Assembly: GCF_009770985.1 (NCBI RefSeq)
Contig: NZ_WSRW01000002.1
Coordinates: 62,001-126,000 of the forward strand
Direction of reading: 5' to 3'
Length of the DNA stretch: 64,000 bases
Source of the DNA: Mucilaginibacter lacusdianchii
GTDB lineage: Bacteria; Bacteroidota; Bacteroidia; Sphingobacteriales; Sphingobacteriaceae
How positions within the stretch are numbered: position 1 is the stretch's first letter; each line of letters starts with the position of its first letter. A program made the translations under genes and the position numbers. Shown here piece by piece: positions 1-9,362 of this stretch. The notes beneath the pieces are model-generated. The model ran no database searches, was not told the origin of the DNA, and worked only from the letters and a program-made list of their open reading frames with translations.

Positions 1-349
1 TGTAAACATAACCTTTTTCGCCGTTGTCATCTACTTTTTCATCTTTGTAAATGCGGACCATAAACGCCTTGGCGCTGGCGGGAACAGTAATTTCACCTTT
101 TAGCAACTTGCCAACTGGTTTAAAGTTAATGTCGGCTGCTGGATAGTCTTTGTTATCCAGATAGTATACCATTGCATTCAGATTTTTCTCACCCTCAAGT
201 GGTGTACCTGCAGTGTTATAAGTAAGTGTGATTTTTTCGCCAGGCTTTGGATAGGCATCCGATAAAATCAGATGTGAATTAGCCTGACCAATTGCGGTTT
301 GCACTGCCATAACGCCTGGCAACGCAAACAAAAGGTTAAGTTTTTTCAT
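1..349 (-). CDS. Secreted protein, N-terminal part only
   Basis: An open frame starts at an ATG at 349 and runs off the left edge of the window, giving about 116 residues. It begins MKKLNLLFALPGVM and has a short hydrophobic stretch ending near IGQ-A, which looks like a Sec signal peptide. The mature part (starting ANSHLILSDAYPKPGEK) is polar and reads like an immunoglobulin-like or pre-thioredoxin beta domain, of the kind that precedes TlpA/redoxin domains in many Bacteroidota periplasmic proteins. That last point is a guess, because no catalytic CxxC lies in the visible part. It is divergent from the MFS gene that starts at 442. Confidence 0.6.
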   Translation of the reverse strand, partial: MKKLNLLFALPGVMAVQTAIGQANSHLILSDAYPKPGEKITLTYNTAGTPLEGEKNLNAMVYYLDNKDYPAADINFKPVGKLLKGEITVPASAKAFMVRIYKDEKVDDNGEKGYVY

Positions 350-441
350 AGTAAACTAATATTTTAGTCAATGTATGAATAAATTATTTAATAATAAAAG
401 TAAAAGCAAAAAACCGTTATTTTACAGTTTTCTAATGCATT

Positions 442-1674
442 ATGAACCAATTTGTTCAACCTAAACGAGAAGCTGCGCTGGGCTTTATTTTTGTTACGCT
501 ACTGATAGATATTACCGGCTTCGGCATTGTTATTCCGGTATTTCCAAAGCTTATTGAACATTTAATACATGGCAATTTAAGTGATGCTGCGCGTTGGGGC
601 GGCTGGCTAACCTTTGCTTACTCGGTAATGCAATTTTTATTTGCACCGGTATTGGGAAATTTAAGCGACAAGTATGGCCGCCGGCCTATTTTGCTTGGCT
701 CATTATTAGGTTTTGCCATTGATTATACATTTTTAGCCTTTGCTCCTTCTATTTGGTGGTTGTTTGTGGGCCGTATAATTGCGGGTATTACCGGAGCCAG
801 TTTCACTACAGCATCTGCTTATATTGCCGATGTAAGTACGCCAGAAAAGCGTGCACAAAACTTTGGAATTATTGGCGCAGCATTTGGCTTAGGTTTCATA
901 ATTGGACCAGTTTTAGGCGGCTTACTCGGACAGTTTAGTACCAAGCTACCATTTTTAGCTGCAGCAGGTTTAGCTTTAATAAATGCTATTTATGGCTTTT
1001 TTATACTACCCGAATCATTAGCGAAAGAAAATCGCCGTTCATTTGAGTGGCGCAGAGCTAATCCAATAGGGTCATTACTTCAACTTAAAAAGTATCCGGC
1101 CATCAGTGGAATGGTAGGTTCATTAATATTGATTTACATAGCTGCCCATGCTGTACAGAGCACATGGACCTTTTTTACGATGGAGCGCTTTAGCTGGAAA
1201 GAAGATTTGGTTGGCTACTCACTGGGGTTCGTGGGTGTCATGTCGGGCTTGGTTCAGGGTTTATTGATTCGCTATACTATTCCAAAATTTGGGCAAAAAA
1301 GAAGTATTGTATATGGTTTGATGTTGTATACGATAGGTTTGTTGCTTTTTGCATTTGCTAATCAAAGTTGGATGATGTTTGCCATTCTTGTTGTTTATTG
1401 TTTAGGTGGCATTGCCGGCCCTGCGTTGCAAGGCTTAATCAGCGGGCAAGTCCCGGCAAATGAGCAAGGTGAACTTCAAGGTGGCTTAACCAGCTTAATC
1501 AGCGTCACTTCTATTATAGGTCCGCCACTGATGACCACTTTATTTGCCTGGTTTACCGACAGAAAAGCACCTGTCATTTTTCCGGGAGCACCATTTTTGA
1601 TGGGTGCTGTTTTAATGCTGCTGAGTACCGTGCTTGCCATTCGTAGTTTTAGACGTGCAAAGCAAGTCGCTTAA
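442..1674 (+). CDS. TCR/Tet-family MFS transporter, copy 1
   Basis: A 410-residue inner-membrane protein with about twelve hydrophobic helices. The N-terminal signature ([20 protein letters not shown]) and the loop 2-3 motif A ([14 protein letters not shown], around residue 72) are those of the tetracycline-exporter branch of the major facilitator superfamily, proton-driven antiporters of drugs or metabolites. The substrate cannot be read from the sequence, and chromosomal Tet-like carriers in this phylum are often not resistance genes. It is followed after 73 bases by a close paralogue in the same direction, so the two look like a tandem duplication. The start is an ATG with no obvious Shine-Dalgarno sequence, as is common in the phylum. 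Confidence 0.88.
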   Translation: MNQFVQPKREAALGFIFVTLLIDITGFGIVIPVFPKLIEHLIHGNLSDAARWGGWLTFAYSVMQFLFAPVLGNLSDKYGRRPILLGSLLGFAIDYTFLAFAPSIWWLFVGRIIAGITGASFTTASAYIADVSTPEKRAQNFGIIGAAFGLGFIIGPVLGGLLGQFSTKLPFLAAAGLALINAIYGFFILPESLAKENRRSFEWRRANPIGSLLQLKKYPAISGMVGSLILIYIAAHAVQSTWTFFTMERFSWKEDLVGYSLGFVGVMSGLVQGLLIRYTIPKFGQKRSIVYGLMLYTIGLLLFAFANQSWMMFAILVVYCLGGIAGPALQGLISGQVPANEQGELQGGLTSLISVTSIIGPPLMTTLFAWFTDRKAPVIFPGAPFLMGAVLMLLSTVLAIRSFRRAKQVA

Positions 1675-1747
1675 TAGATTTAACATGCCAAAACAATATC
1701 AATATAACTGCCTTTATGATATGGCAAAAGCCAGTTGACTATTACTT

Positions 1748-2995
1748 ATGAATCAACCCGCACAGTCTAAACGCCCTGCAGCACTAGGCTTTATTTTTAT
1801 AACCATTTTTATAGACGTTTTGGGCTTAGGTATTATCATACCTGTACTACCTGAACTACTACAGAAACTTGGGCATATCAACAACAGTACAGCCACACAA
1901 TACAGCGGCTACCTTACGTTTGCTTACGCCTCCATGCAATTCCTGTTTTCGCCGGTGCTGGGTAATTTAAGTGACCGTTATGGCAGGCGACCTGTTTTGT
2001 TGGGATCATTGTTTGGTTTCGGAGTCGACTATTTATTCATGGCCTTTGCCCCAACCATTTGGTGGCTGTTTATAGGCCGTATTATTGCAGGCATTACTGG
2101 TGCCAGTAATACCACAGCCACCGCCTACATTGCAGACGTAAGTACTGGCGACAAGCGCGCTGCCAACTTTGGTCTGGTAGGCGCCGCAACCGGATTAGGC
2201 TTTGTTCTAGGGATCGGATTAGGAGGATACCTGGGCGCCATACATATAAAGCTTCCTTTTATAATTGCTGCGGGCCTGGCGTTTTTTAATGCCTTGTATG
2301 GGCTTTTTGTGTTGCCTGAGTCTCTGGCGCCTGAAAACCGGCGACCTTTTCAGTGGAAACGGGCTAATCCTATTGTTTCTTTACGCCGGTTAGGACTGTA
2401 TCCTGCCATTACTGGTTTAGTAAGCGCCTTCACACTGGTTTATATTGCGCAAAAAGCGATTGAGTCGGTGTTGCCATTTTTCTTAGTCGAGAAGTTTCAT
2501 TGGAGCTTAAACAGTATCAGCAGTTTAGGGATTTTTATTGGTGCTTTGCTGATTTCTATTCAAGGATTTTTGATACGCATTATCATCCCCAAATTTGGAC
2601 AGGAAAAAAGCATCGTTTCGGGCTTACTATTTTACGCCATTGGTTTAGCACTGATATCTTTTGCCAATCATGGATGGCAGATGTATTTATATATGATACC
2701 TTACTGCTTGGGCGGTATATCGGGCCCGGCTTTACAAGGCTTAATAACCAGCCAGGTTCCGGCAAATGAGCAGGGAGAGTTGCAAGGTGCTTTAACCAGT
2801 TTAGTTAGTGTCACAACCATTATTGGTCCTTTGTTGATGACATCACTATTCTCGCACTTTACTGACAAGCATTTATCAGCACTATACTTTCCTGGCGCAC
2901 CTTATCTGGCAGGAGCAATATTAATGCTGATTAGTACTTTCATTGCTATGCGCAACTTTAGAAATGCATCTGTTCCGTTAAAGGATAAATTGTAA
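1748..2995 (+). CDS. TCR/Tet-family MFS transporter, copy 2
   Basis: A 415-residue paralogue of the preceding gene, aligning along its whole length: MNQPAQSKRPAALGFIFITIFIDVLG at the start, motif A GNLSDRYGRRPVLL, the segment [21 protein letters not shown], and [22 protein letters not shown] near residue 330. The last block is nearly identical in both copies, so it is probably structurally important. The middle and C-terminal loops differ more, which suggests that the copies have diverged in substrate. The 73-base gap to copy 1 has no clear terminator, so co-transcription is possible. The gene ends 54 bases from the convergent DUF502 gene. Confidence 0.88.
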   Translation: MNQPAQSKRPAALGFIFITIFIDVLGLGIIIPVLPELLQKLGHINNSTATQYSGYLTFAYASMQFLFSPVLGNLSDRYGRRPVLLGSLFGFGVDYLFMAFAPTIWWLFIGRIIAGITGASNTTATAYIADVSTGDKRAANFGLVGAATGLGFVLGIGLGGYLGAIHIKLPFIIAAGLAFFNALYGLFVLPESLAPENRRPFQWKRANPIVSLRRLGLYPAITGLVSAFTLVYIAQKAIESVLPFFLVEKFHWSLNSISSLGIFIGALLISIQGFLIRIIIPKFGQEKSIVSGLLFYAIGLALISFANHGWQMYLYMIPYCLGGISGPALQGLITSQVPANEQGELQGALTSLVSVTTIIGPLLMTSLFSHFTDKHLSALYFPGAPYLAGAILMLISTFIAMRNFRNASVPLKDKL

Positions 2996-3049
2996 GCTAA
3001 CCTTAATTGAAGATCTTTATACAGGCGCCAATAGAACACTACCAATTAG

Positions 3050-3655
3050 CTATTCCAATCCGCTTACACCACCCGAGATAACAAATTTCATAATTTCGGC
3101 GGCGCTTCGATCAATAGGTGTAACCTTGTCGGCGGACACAACTACGACCTGACCTGCGAAGGAATAAGAATAAGGAAAATATACTGCTACATCGCTGGGC
3201 AAACCCAGTTTAGTAAGGTCTTTTTGTGTTAGAAAGCCAATCTTTTTAACGCCGTTACCTACATCAACCAATACAGGCTCGTTGAACTTTTTTTCTTCAC
3301 CTACAAAAGCCTCTGTCAAGTCTTTAATGGATGAATATAAAAATTTAAATAAAGGCAGACGGCTTAGCCACCGGTTGAACCAATTTTTGATAGGATCAGT
3401 AATAACATTGGTTACTAAAATACCGGCTATCAGGATGATCACCAACACGCTTAATATACCCAAACCCGGAATATACACCGACTTACCGGTTTTGGGATTC
3501 ACCCAAAGCTCATCACTTAAATTCAAAGCGTTATCCAAGCTGGAAACAGCCCAAAAAATGAGAAATGCAGCAGCACCCAGCGGCACTACCACCAGTAAAC
3601 CTTTTATAAAATAATTAAGTACGATTCGGGCTACCCTGTTCATAAGCGGGTGCAA
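3050..3655 (-). CDS. DUF502 membrane protein
   Basis: A 201-residue protein with two hydrophobic segments near the N-terminus (around residues 15-35 and 60-85), followed by a soluble C-terminal domain. The pattern GLLVVVPLGAAAFLIFWAVSSLD, then PGLGILSVLVIILIAGILVTN, then GEEKKFNEPVLVDVGNGVKKIGFLT is that of the DUF502 family, whose function is not established. It starts two bases after the stop of murF-alr on the same strand, so the two are almost certainly co-transcribed. That gives a loose link to cell-envelope growth, but this is context only. Confidence 0.82.
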   Translation of the reverse strand: MHPLMNRVARIVLNYFIKGLLVVVPLGAAAFLIFWAVSSLDNALNLSDELWVNPKTGKSVYIPGLGILSVLVIILIAGILVTNVITDPIKNWFNRWLSRLPLFKFLYSSIKDLTEAFVGEEKKFNEPVLVDVGNGVKKIGFLTQKDLTKLGLPSDVAVYFPYSYSFAGQVVVVSADKVTPIDRSAAEIMKFVISGGVSGLE

Positions 3656-3657
3656 TT

Positions 3658-6126
3658 TTACTCATAAAAGTACACTCTTTTTACCCGTTGAGAAATATTC
3701 GTCAAAATTTCATACGGAATGGTGCCAATTTGTTGGGCTAAATCTTCAATGGTTTGCTGTTCGTTAAAAATAATAACCTCATCTCCTTCTTTCACGTCGG
3801 GCACTGCGCTTACGTCTATCATACACATATCCATGGCAATGTTACCTACGGTAGGTGCTACCACACCTTTTATTAGCATCTTACCAACACCATTGCCAAA
3901 AGCACGTAAATAACCGTCAGCATAACCTATACGCACAGTAGCTATTTTGCCATCTTTTATTAAGCTACCGTTCCGGTTGTACCCTACGGTATCGCCTGCC
4001 ATAATGCTTTTTACCTGCGAAATGCTGGTTTTTAATGTAGCAATGGGTTGCAGGCCATTTAAGTGTTCGGGCACAGCAGCATCAATGCCATACAAACCTA
4101 TTCCTAAGCGTACCATATCAAAATGAGCATCGGGCCAGCGTATAATGGCCGACGTATTGCAAATATGTTTGATAACCGGATAGCCTAACGCTTTTTCAAT
4201 TAAGGTGAAGGCCCGTTTAAAGGTTTTGATCTGTTGTTGGGTAAATGCATCATGCGCCTCGGCATCACTGGCAACCAGGTGTGAAAATACCGATTGCACT
4301 TCGATGTACGGATTATCTTCCAACAAGTCGTAAAGTACTTCTATTTCATGATCTTCGAAACCCAGGCGGTGCATACCGGTATCAATTTTAATATGTACCG
4401 GATAGCCCTTAATATTTTGAATTTGAGCGAATTTTATAAACCTGTCTAACAAATTGAAGCTGTAAATTTCGGGTTCAAGCTTAAACTCAACTAGTTTGTC
4501 AAAGGCTGCAAGTTCAGGATTAAGCACCATAATTGGCAGTTTGATACCGGCCTGACGTAGTGCTATACCTTCATCAATGTAAGCAACAGCCAGATAATCA
4601 ACCTTATTGTATTGCAGTATGTTGGCTACCTCAAAAGTCCCGCTGCCGTAGCTAAATGCTTTAACCATGGCCATTAATTTTGTGCCTGGCTTAAGTTTCG
4701 ACTTGTAGAAATTAAGATTACCCAACAAAGCATTAAGATTAATCTCCAACATGGTTTCGTGTGCCTTTTGTGACAACGCACGACTAATGCGTTCAAACTC
4801 AAAACTGCGGGATCCTTTAATTAATATCGCTTCATTATTAAAATTGAGCTGCTTACGGTAACGCAGCATTTCTTGCGTATCCTTATAAAAATGCTTATGT
4901 TGCAATTCAAATAAATCCTGATGCCGGTATAGGGCTTCGCCTACTGCTATAAACTTATCAACCTTTTTACTTTTCACCAGCTCGGCTACTTGTTGATATA
5001 AAACATCCTCCTGCAGACCTGACTGAAAAATGTCCGACAAGATCAGCGTTTTGACCGGGTGCTGATTTTGCTGTTGCAAAAAATTTAAGGCGATTTCGAG
5101 TGAGCGGATATCAGAATTGTATGAATCGTCAATAACCGAACAATCATTAATCCCTGTTTTCATTTCCAGGCGCATACTTACAGGCGCTAATCGCTCCAGT
5201 TTTATGTCAGCCTCTACGGCGCTATAGTCCATAGCCAGTAGCGTAGCCCAGCAGGTGATGGCATTTTCTACAGACGCTTCGTCCAAAAAAGGAATTAAAC
5301 ATTCAATTTCATATCCTTTAAACATTGCCCGCAGGTAAAACCGCTTGGATATAATGGTTTCGCTGAACACATATAAATCAGCTTCTTTAAACTTTAAGCT
5401 CCAGGTGAAAGTTTTAAGCGATGCTGGTAGCTCGCTTTTATACTCTACCAGTTGGTCGTAATTATGCACTAGCAAGCCGGCATTTTTAAAAAGTTTTAGT
5501 TTTTCCAATACTTTTTGGCTCCGGCTTTCAAAACCTTCATCATGGGCCGATCCAATATGCGTAAGAACACCAACCGTAGGCTGAATAATGGCTTCCAATG
5601 CATCCATTTCGTTGACCGTTGATATACCAGCTTCAAAAATGCCCAAGTCGTTATCTTGCGTAATTTGCCACACGGATAGTGGAACGCCAATTTGTGAATT
5701 GTAACTTTTTGGATTACGCACTATGTTTTTACCGGCGGCCATTACCTGGTATAGCCATTCTTTGACAATGGTTTTGCCGTTACTACCGGTTATACCAATA
5801 ACCGGTATGTTAAACCGCTTGCGGTGATAAGCGGCCAACGCTTGCAAGGCTTTCAGTACATCTTCAACTATCAAGAAATTTGCCCCTTGAAAGTCGCCAG
5901 CCGGTTGATAGGTAACTACAAAGTTCCGCACACCTTCATTATAGGCTTCATTTACAAATTCGTGACCATCACGCCGACCACTTAACGCAAAAAATAAACT
6001 GTCAGGCGCGTTGCTAATCTGCCGGCTATCTGTTGCCAGGTAATTGATAGAATTTTCGCGGACAATTGTGCCCTTTGCATGAATTATTTGTTGAAGGTCT
6101 TTGATAGAATACTGGCTGCTGAGCAT
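3658..6126 (-). CDS. murF-alr: Bifunctional MurF ligase / alanine racemase
   Basis: This 822-residue cytoplasmic protein joins two steps that handle D-alanine in peptidoglycan synthesis. The N-terminal half is a Mur ligase (UDP-MurNAc-tripeptide:D-Ala-D-Ala ligase): the ATP loop GSNGKT is at residues 114-119, with the substrate-domain motif TDSRQ at 32-36. The C-terminal half, from about residue 455, is a PLP-dependent alanine racemase: MVKAFSYGSG carries the Schiff-base lysine and RIGYADGY the catalytic tyrosine (about residue 735). The fusion is common in Bacteroidota and is not an annotation error, since a single frame runs through both halves. The ATG start at 6126 is divergent from recX, 57 bases away. 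Confidence 0.95.
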   Translation of the reverse strand: MLSSQYSIKDLQQIIHAKGTIVRENSINYLATDSRQISNAPDSLFFALSGRRDGHEFVNEAYNEGVRNFVVTYQPAGDFQGANFLIVEDVLKALQALAAYHRKRFNIPVIGITGSNGKTIVKEWLYQVMAAGKNIVRNPKSYNSQIGVPLSVWQITQDNDLGIFEAGISTVNEMDALEAIIQPTVGVLTHIGSAHDEGFESRSQKVLEKLKLFKNAGLLVHNYDQLVEYKSELPASLKTFTWSLKFKEADLYVFSETIISKRFYLRAMFKGYEIECLIPFLDEASVENAITCWATLLAMDYSAVEADIKLERLAPVSMRLEMKTGINDCSVIDDSYNSDIRSLEIALNFLQQQNQHPVKTLILSDIFQSGLQEDVLYQQVAELVKSKKVDKFIAVGEALYRHQDLFELQHKHFYKDTQEMLRYRKQLNFNNEAILIKGSRSFEFERISRALSQKAHETMLEINLNALLGNLNFYKSKLKPGTKLMAMVKAFSYGSGTFEVANILQYNKVDYLAVAYIDEGIALRQAGIKLPIMVLNPELAAFDKLVEFKLEPEIYSFNLLDRFIKFAQIQNIKGYPVHIKIDTGMHRLGFEDHEIEVLYDLLEDNPYIEVQSVFSHLVASDAEAHDAFTQQQIKTFKRAFTLIEKALGYPVIKHICNTSAIIRWPDAHFDMVRLGIGLYGIDAAVPEHLNGLQPIATLKTSISQVKSIMAGDTVGYNRNGSLIKDGKIATVRIGYADGYLRAFGNGVGKMLIKGVVAPTVGNIAMDMCMIDVSAVPDVKEGDEVIIFNEQQTIEDLAQQIGTIPYEILTNISQRVKRVYFYE

Positions 6127-6146
6127 GGTACGAAGTTGGCTATATT

Positions 6147-6177
6147 TATGTAAAGAGAAGAATTTTTGGTAAATTTG
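6147..6177 (+). promoter_or_regulatory. Candidate promoter of recX
   Basis: TATG at 6147-6150, a 19-base spacer and TAAATTTG at 6170-6177 fit the Bacteroidota promoter form TTTG-N19-TAnnTTTG with one mismatch in the upstream element. Transcription would start about five to seven bases after the last G, at or next to the recX ATG at 6184, implying a very short or absent leader. Confidence 0.55.
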
Positions 6178-6183
6178 GTTTGC

Positions 6184-6675
6184 ATGGATGAGCCGAAAAA
6201 GAAGAGAATAACCGACGAAAAAACCGCCTTAGCCAAAGCCGAACATTTTTGCGCCTATCAGGAACGATCACAACAGGAAGTGCGCGATAAGCTCTATGAC
6301 CTAGGCATGTACCCTACTGGCGTAGAAAGTGTGATTAGCCAACTAATAGCCACCAACTTTTTAAACGAAGAACGTTTTGCCAAAGCATACACGGTTGGTA
6401 AGTTCAGACAAAAAGGTTGGGGCCGTATCAAAATTAAGCAAGGTTTGAAATTTAAACGTGTATCAGATAAACTTATCACTAAAGCATTATTAAGTATTGA
6501 CGGCGACGAGTATTTAAATACACTGCAACGCATTTTAGAAAAAAAGCAGGATAAAATACTGGAGAATGATCCTTATAAACGACGTTATAAGCTTCAACAG
6601 TATGCTATGAGCCGGGGATTTGAAAATGATTTGATAAATGATGTTTTGAAAGCCAGCGAGTTATCAAAAAGTTAG
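6184..6675 (+). CDS. recX: Regulatory protein RecX
   Basis: A 163-residue protein with the three-helix repeats of the RecX family, which modulates RecA filaments during recombination and the SOS response. Visible signatures are EHFCAYQERSQQEVRDKL near the N-terminus, NFLNEERFAKAYTVGKFRQKGWGRIKIKQGL in the middle, and a C-terminal repeat ending YKLQQYAMSRGFENDLI. The open frame extends six codons upstream to a TTG, but the ATG at 6184 (MDEPKKKR) is the better start because the longer form begins inside the likely -7 promoter element. recA is not in the window. The gene is divergent from murF-alr and followed by two tRNA genes that have their own promoter. Confidence 0.9.
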   Translation: MDEPKKKRITDEKTALAKAEHFCAYQERSQQEVRDKLYDLGMYPTGVESVISQLIATNFLNEERFAKAYTVGKFRQKGWGRIKIKQGLKFKRVSDKLITKALLSIDGDEYLNTLQRILEKKQDKILENDPYKRRYKLQQYAMSRGFENDLINDVLKASELSKS

Positions 6676-6694
6676 AAAACTTTTAAGAAAATAA

Positions 6695-6725
6695 TTTGGA
6701 AGGAATCAATTTGTGCCTATATTTG
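6695..6725 (+). promoter_or_regulatory. Promoter of the tRNA-Gly/tRNA-Leu unit
   Basis: TTTG at 6695-6698, exactly 19 bases, then TATATTTG at 6718-6725 is a perfect match to the Bacteroidota housekeeping promoter TTTG-N19-TAnnTTTG. The predicted start near 6731 leaves a leader of about 45 bases before tRNA-Gly. No other promoter-like element separates the two tRNAs. Confidence 0.8.
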
Positions 6726-6776
6726 CATCACCAAAACGGAAGGGGGTTACCTAAAAATAAGCCCTCAACGTTAAAT

Positions 6777-6849
<73 letters not shown>

Positions 6850-6850
6850 C

Positions 6851-6880
6851 AAATCCCTTTCTAAAAGGGATTTATTTTTG
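6851..6880 (+). terminator. Hairpin between the two tRNAs
   Basis: AAATCCCTTT at 6851-6860 pairs perfectly with AAAGGGATTT at 6864-6873 around a CTA loop and is followed by ATTTTTG. It could be a partial terminator or an RNA-processing signal in the tRNA precursor. The T-run is short, and the second tRNA shows no promoter of its own, so read-through is likely. Confidence 0.45.
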
Positions 6881-6896
6881 AAAAGGTTAATCACCT

Positions 6897-6982
6897 GCTC
6901 GGGTGGTGGAACTGGTAGACACGCAGGACTTAAAATCCTGTGATCCTTAAAGATCGTGCGGGTTCGATTCCCGCCCCGAGTA
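6897..6982 (+). tRNA. tRNA-Leu (TAA)
   Basis: A class II tRNA of 86 bases. The acceptor GCTCGGG pairs with CCCGAGT (with a G-U end pair), the anticodon stem CAGGA/TCCTG holds CTTAAAA (anticodon TAA), there is a short variable arm (TGATCCTTAAAGATCGT), and the T arm is GCGGG-TTCGATT-CCCGC. Discriminator A; no encoded CCA. Confidence 0.95.
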
Positions 6983-6983
6983 C

Positions 6984-7018
6984 AAAGGGAACACTTCATA
7001 AAGTGTTCCCTTTTTTTA
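6984..7018 (+). terminator. Terminator of the tRNA unit
   Basis: AAAGGGAACACTT and AAGTGTTCCCTTT form a strong stem around a CATA loop, directly after tRNA-Leu, and the T-run continues to about 7017. A classical intrinsic terminator. Confidence 0.85.
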
Positions 7019-7269
7019 TACGCATAAGTTAAGCATTAGTCACTTATCTTTCAATCATACACTACCCTTCTTCCTGTAATACAGCCAGAAATAGAATTGT
7101 CATTAAACAGTTAGATGTTTTAGTCCGTTTGATAAGTTTAAAACAGTTTATCGAATTTCGTTTTTATAAGCTGTCGGGATGAACTTCTCCCGAACTGAGT
7201 ATTTAATGAAAAGCATTAGAGAATCTAAAAGATACAAAACATCAAAAACTCTTTTATTTATACCTTCTT

Positions 7270-7995
7270 ATGAAATTATCGAACAATAAAATTTTAATTA
7301 CTGGCGGAGCAAGCGGCATTGGATTTGGACTAGCCGAAAGATTTATTAAAGAGAATAATACGGTTATTATTTGCGGCCGACGTGAAGAAGCGCTTAAAGA
7401 AGCAGCAGGTAAGCTTCCGGGTTTAATTACCCGGCAATGTGACCTTTCTGTTGAAGCCGATCGGATTGACCTATATAACTGGATAGCTGAAAACCATGGC
7501 GACCTTAACGTTTTGGTGAATAACGCCGGCATTCAGAACTGGATGCAAATTACTGATGAAGGATTTTTTAATAAAGCCAGTCAAGAAGTAAGCATCAATA
7601 TACTAGCGCCTTTACACCTAACCAATCTTTTCCTTCAGCTGGGCTCACTTACTACTATCATGAATGTTACTTCAGGGTTGGCATTTGTTCCTTTTTCACA
7701 AGTTGCGGTGTATAGTGCTACCAAAGCGTTTTTCCGTTCATTTACACTTACATTAAGGCATCAGTTGAAAAACAGTGGCATTGAGGTAATTGAAATTGTA
7801 CCACCTGCTATAAAAACCGATCTTGGCGGACAAGGCATACACAATTCAGCGCCCCCAGTAAGCGAATTTATTCAGTCAATATTTGAACAATTGCATAATG
7901 GCAGTAACGAACTCACGTTTGGTACCAGCGAAGGACGGGTAAAAGCTAATAACGATAGTATAGCCGAGTACTTTAGCAAGCTTAACCCAAGTTAA
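7270..7995 (+). CDS. Short-chain dehydrogenase, DltE/YdfG-like
   Basis: A 241-residue cytoplasmic oxidoreductase with the classical SDR layout: nucleotide-binding TGGASGIG at residues 11-18, CDLS near 57, structural NNAG near 87, catalytic serine in NVTSGLAF, and the YSATK active site near residue 152. The C-terminal part (ALEVSINILAPLHLTNLF-like helix, then EIVPPAIKTDLGG) matches the DltE-like branch that also includes various ketone and aldehyde reductases. The substrate is unknown. It stands alone, with about 120 bases to the next gene and no sign of an operon. ATG start. Confidence 0.85.
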   Translation: MKLSNNKILITGGASGIGFGLAERFIKENNTVIICGRREEALKEAAGKLPGLITRQCDLSVEADRIDLYNWIAENHGDLNVLVNNAGIQNWMQITDEGFFNKASQEVSINILAPLHLTNLFLQLGSLTTIMNVTSGLAFVPFSQVAVYSATKAFFRSFTLTLRHQLKNSGIEVIEIVPPAIKTDLGGQGIHNSAPPVSEFIQSIFEQLHNGSNELTFGTSEGRVKANNDSIAEYFSKLNPS

Positions 7996-8118
7996 GTAGA
8001 AAATCACGTTGCCATTATGGGGAAGCTAAATTTATTTTGCATTTTTTAAAATATTTTCGGCGTTGAATCGTCTGCTTACAGAAATGCCCGTTTAAGAAGG
8101 TATTGACATATATTACAA

Positions 8119-9300
8119 ATGGCAAAAAGGCTTCCCCTAATTTTTTTACTTTGGCTTGTTACTGACATATACTTTTACCAAACGGTAAAAACTCTTTCAA
8201 ATTCGAGCACATTTATATGGTTCTATTGGCTGATCGATCTGTTGTTGATGAGTGGTATTGTAGCGGCTATTTTTGTTCAACGCGGATCGAGTATCCAGCA
8301 GACACTATTTACCTGGTTAATGGGACTTATGCTGCTAACATTTGTTCCTCGTTTGTTTTCGCTCCCTATTTTGCTGGTGGAAGATATCACCCGACTTTTT
8401 CGAGGTTTTCCGCCAAGAGCCATTTGGGTAAGTGAATTAACGTTTGGTATAGCTACTGTATTGTTCTTAATCGTACTATTCGGCCTCACCCGCGGACGGC
8501 ACTTTTACCGGGTAAGGCGTGAAACACTTTATTTTACAGATTTACCAGAAGCCTTTGATGGTTTTACAATTACGCAGATAACCGACGTTCATTCCGGCAG
8601 CTTTTCTGATGCAGATGGAGTGCAAAAAGGACTTGACCTGGTTAACGCACAGCACAGCGATGTTATTTTATTTACAGGCGATTTAGTAAATAACCAGGCA
8701 TCTGAAATGGATAGATGGATACCTGCTTTTGAAGAATTAAGAGCGCCAATGGGTAAATTTTCGGTATTAGGAAACCATGATTACGGCGATTATATCAGGT
8801 GGGAATCGACCGAGGCCAAACGTGCCAATTTAAACCGATTGAAACAAATACACGCCGAAATTGGATTTCGATTGCTGTTAGATGAAGCAATTACCCTGCA
8901 AAAGAATGGCCAGTCAATTACTTTGCTCGGGGTAGAAAATTGGGGAAAAGGTGGTTTTCACAAATACGGCGACTTGAACAAGGCCACCGCCAGTGTTCCC
9001 GATAAAGCCTTTAAGATCTTAATGTCGCATGATCCCTCTCATTGGGAAGGCGTAATTCTTGATCACCACCAACACATTCACCTTACGCTTTCTGGGCACA
9101 CACATGGTATGCAATTTGGTATCGAGCTGTTTGGCTTCAAGTGGAGCCCTATAAAGTATGTTTATAAACAATGGGCAGGTCTTTATCAGCAAAAAGGACG
9201 CTATTTATATGTTAACCGAGGGTTCGGCTTTCTCGGCTTGAAAGGGAGAATTGGCATGTGGCCGGAAATAGCAGTAATTACATTAAAGCGCCAGTTGTAA
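8119..9300 (+). CDS. Membrane-anchored metallophosphoesterase, YkuE/YaeI-like
   Basis: A 393-residue protein. Residues 1-125 hold about four hydrophobic helices, and from residue 145 on there is a calcineurin-like phosphoesterase domain. Metal ligands are easy to see: DVH at 156-158, GDLV around 187-190, GNHD at 218-221, a lone H in ILMSHDPSHW, and the GHTHG box near residue 330. Homologues of this layout are often annotated as phosphohydrolases acting on membrane-derived or nucleotide substrates; here the substrate cannot be told. The helices anchor the enzyme in the inner membrane. The single gene converges on the pseudouridine synthase gene at 9363. Confidence 0.88.
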   Translation: MAKRLPLIFLLWLVTDIYFYQTVKTLSNSSTFIWFYWLIDLLLMSGIVAAIFVQRGSSIQQTLFTWLMGLMLLTFVPRLFSLPILLVEDITRLFRGFPPRAIWVSELTFGIATVLFLIVLFGLTRGRHFYRVRRETLYFTDLPEAFDGFTITQITDVHSGSFSDADGVQKGLDLVNAQHSDVILFTGDLVNNQASEMDRWIPAFEELRAPMGKFSVLGNHDYGDYIRWESTEAKRANLNRLKQIHAEIGFRLLLDEAITLQKNGQSITLLGVENWGKGGFHKYGDLNKATASVPDKAFKILMSHDPSHWEGVILDHHQHIHLTLSGHTHGMQFGIELFGFKWSPIKYVYKQWAGLYQQKGRYLYVNRGFGFLGLKGRIGMWPEIAVITLKRQL

Positions 9301-9362
9301 TTTAATTAGCTTAACTGCAATGGCTGGACTCAGCAATTACTGCCATTAATTATAATACCCGT

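Noticed and set aside
1748..2995. Tetracycline resistance gene
   Set aside because: Both copies belong to the TCR/Tet branch by motif, but chromosomal members often have other cargo; sequence alone does not show resistance.
6166..6183. TTG start extending RecX by six codons
   Set aside because: The extension lies within and just after the TAAATTTG promoter element; the ATG at 6184 fits the family length.
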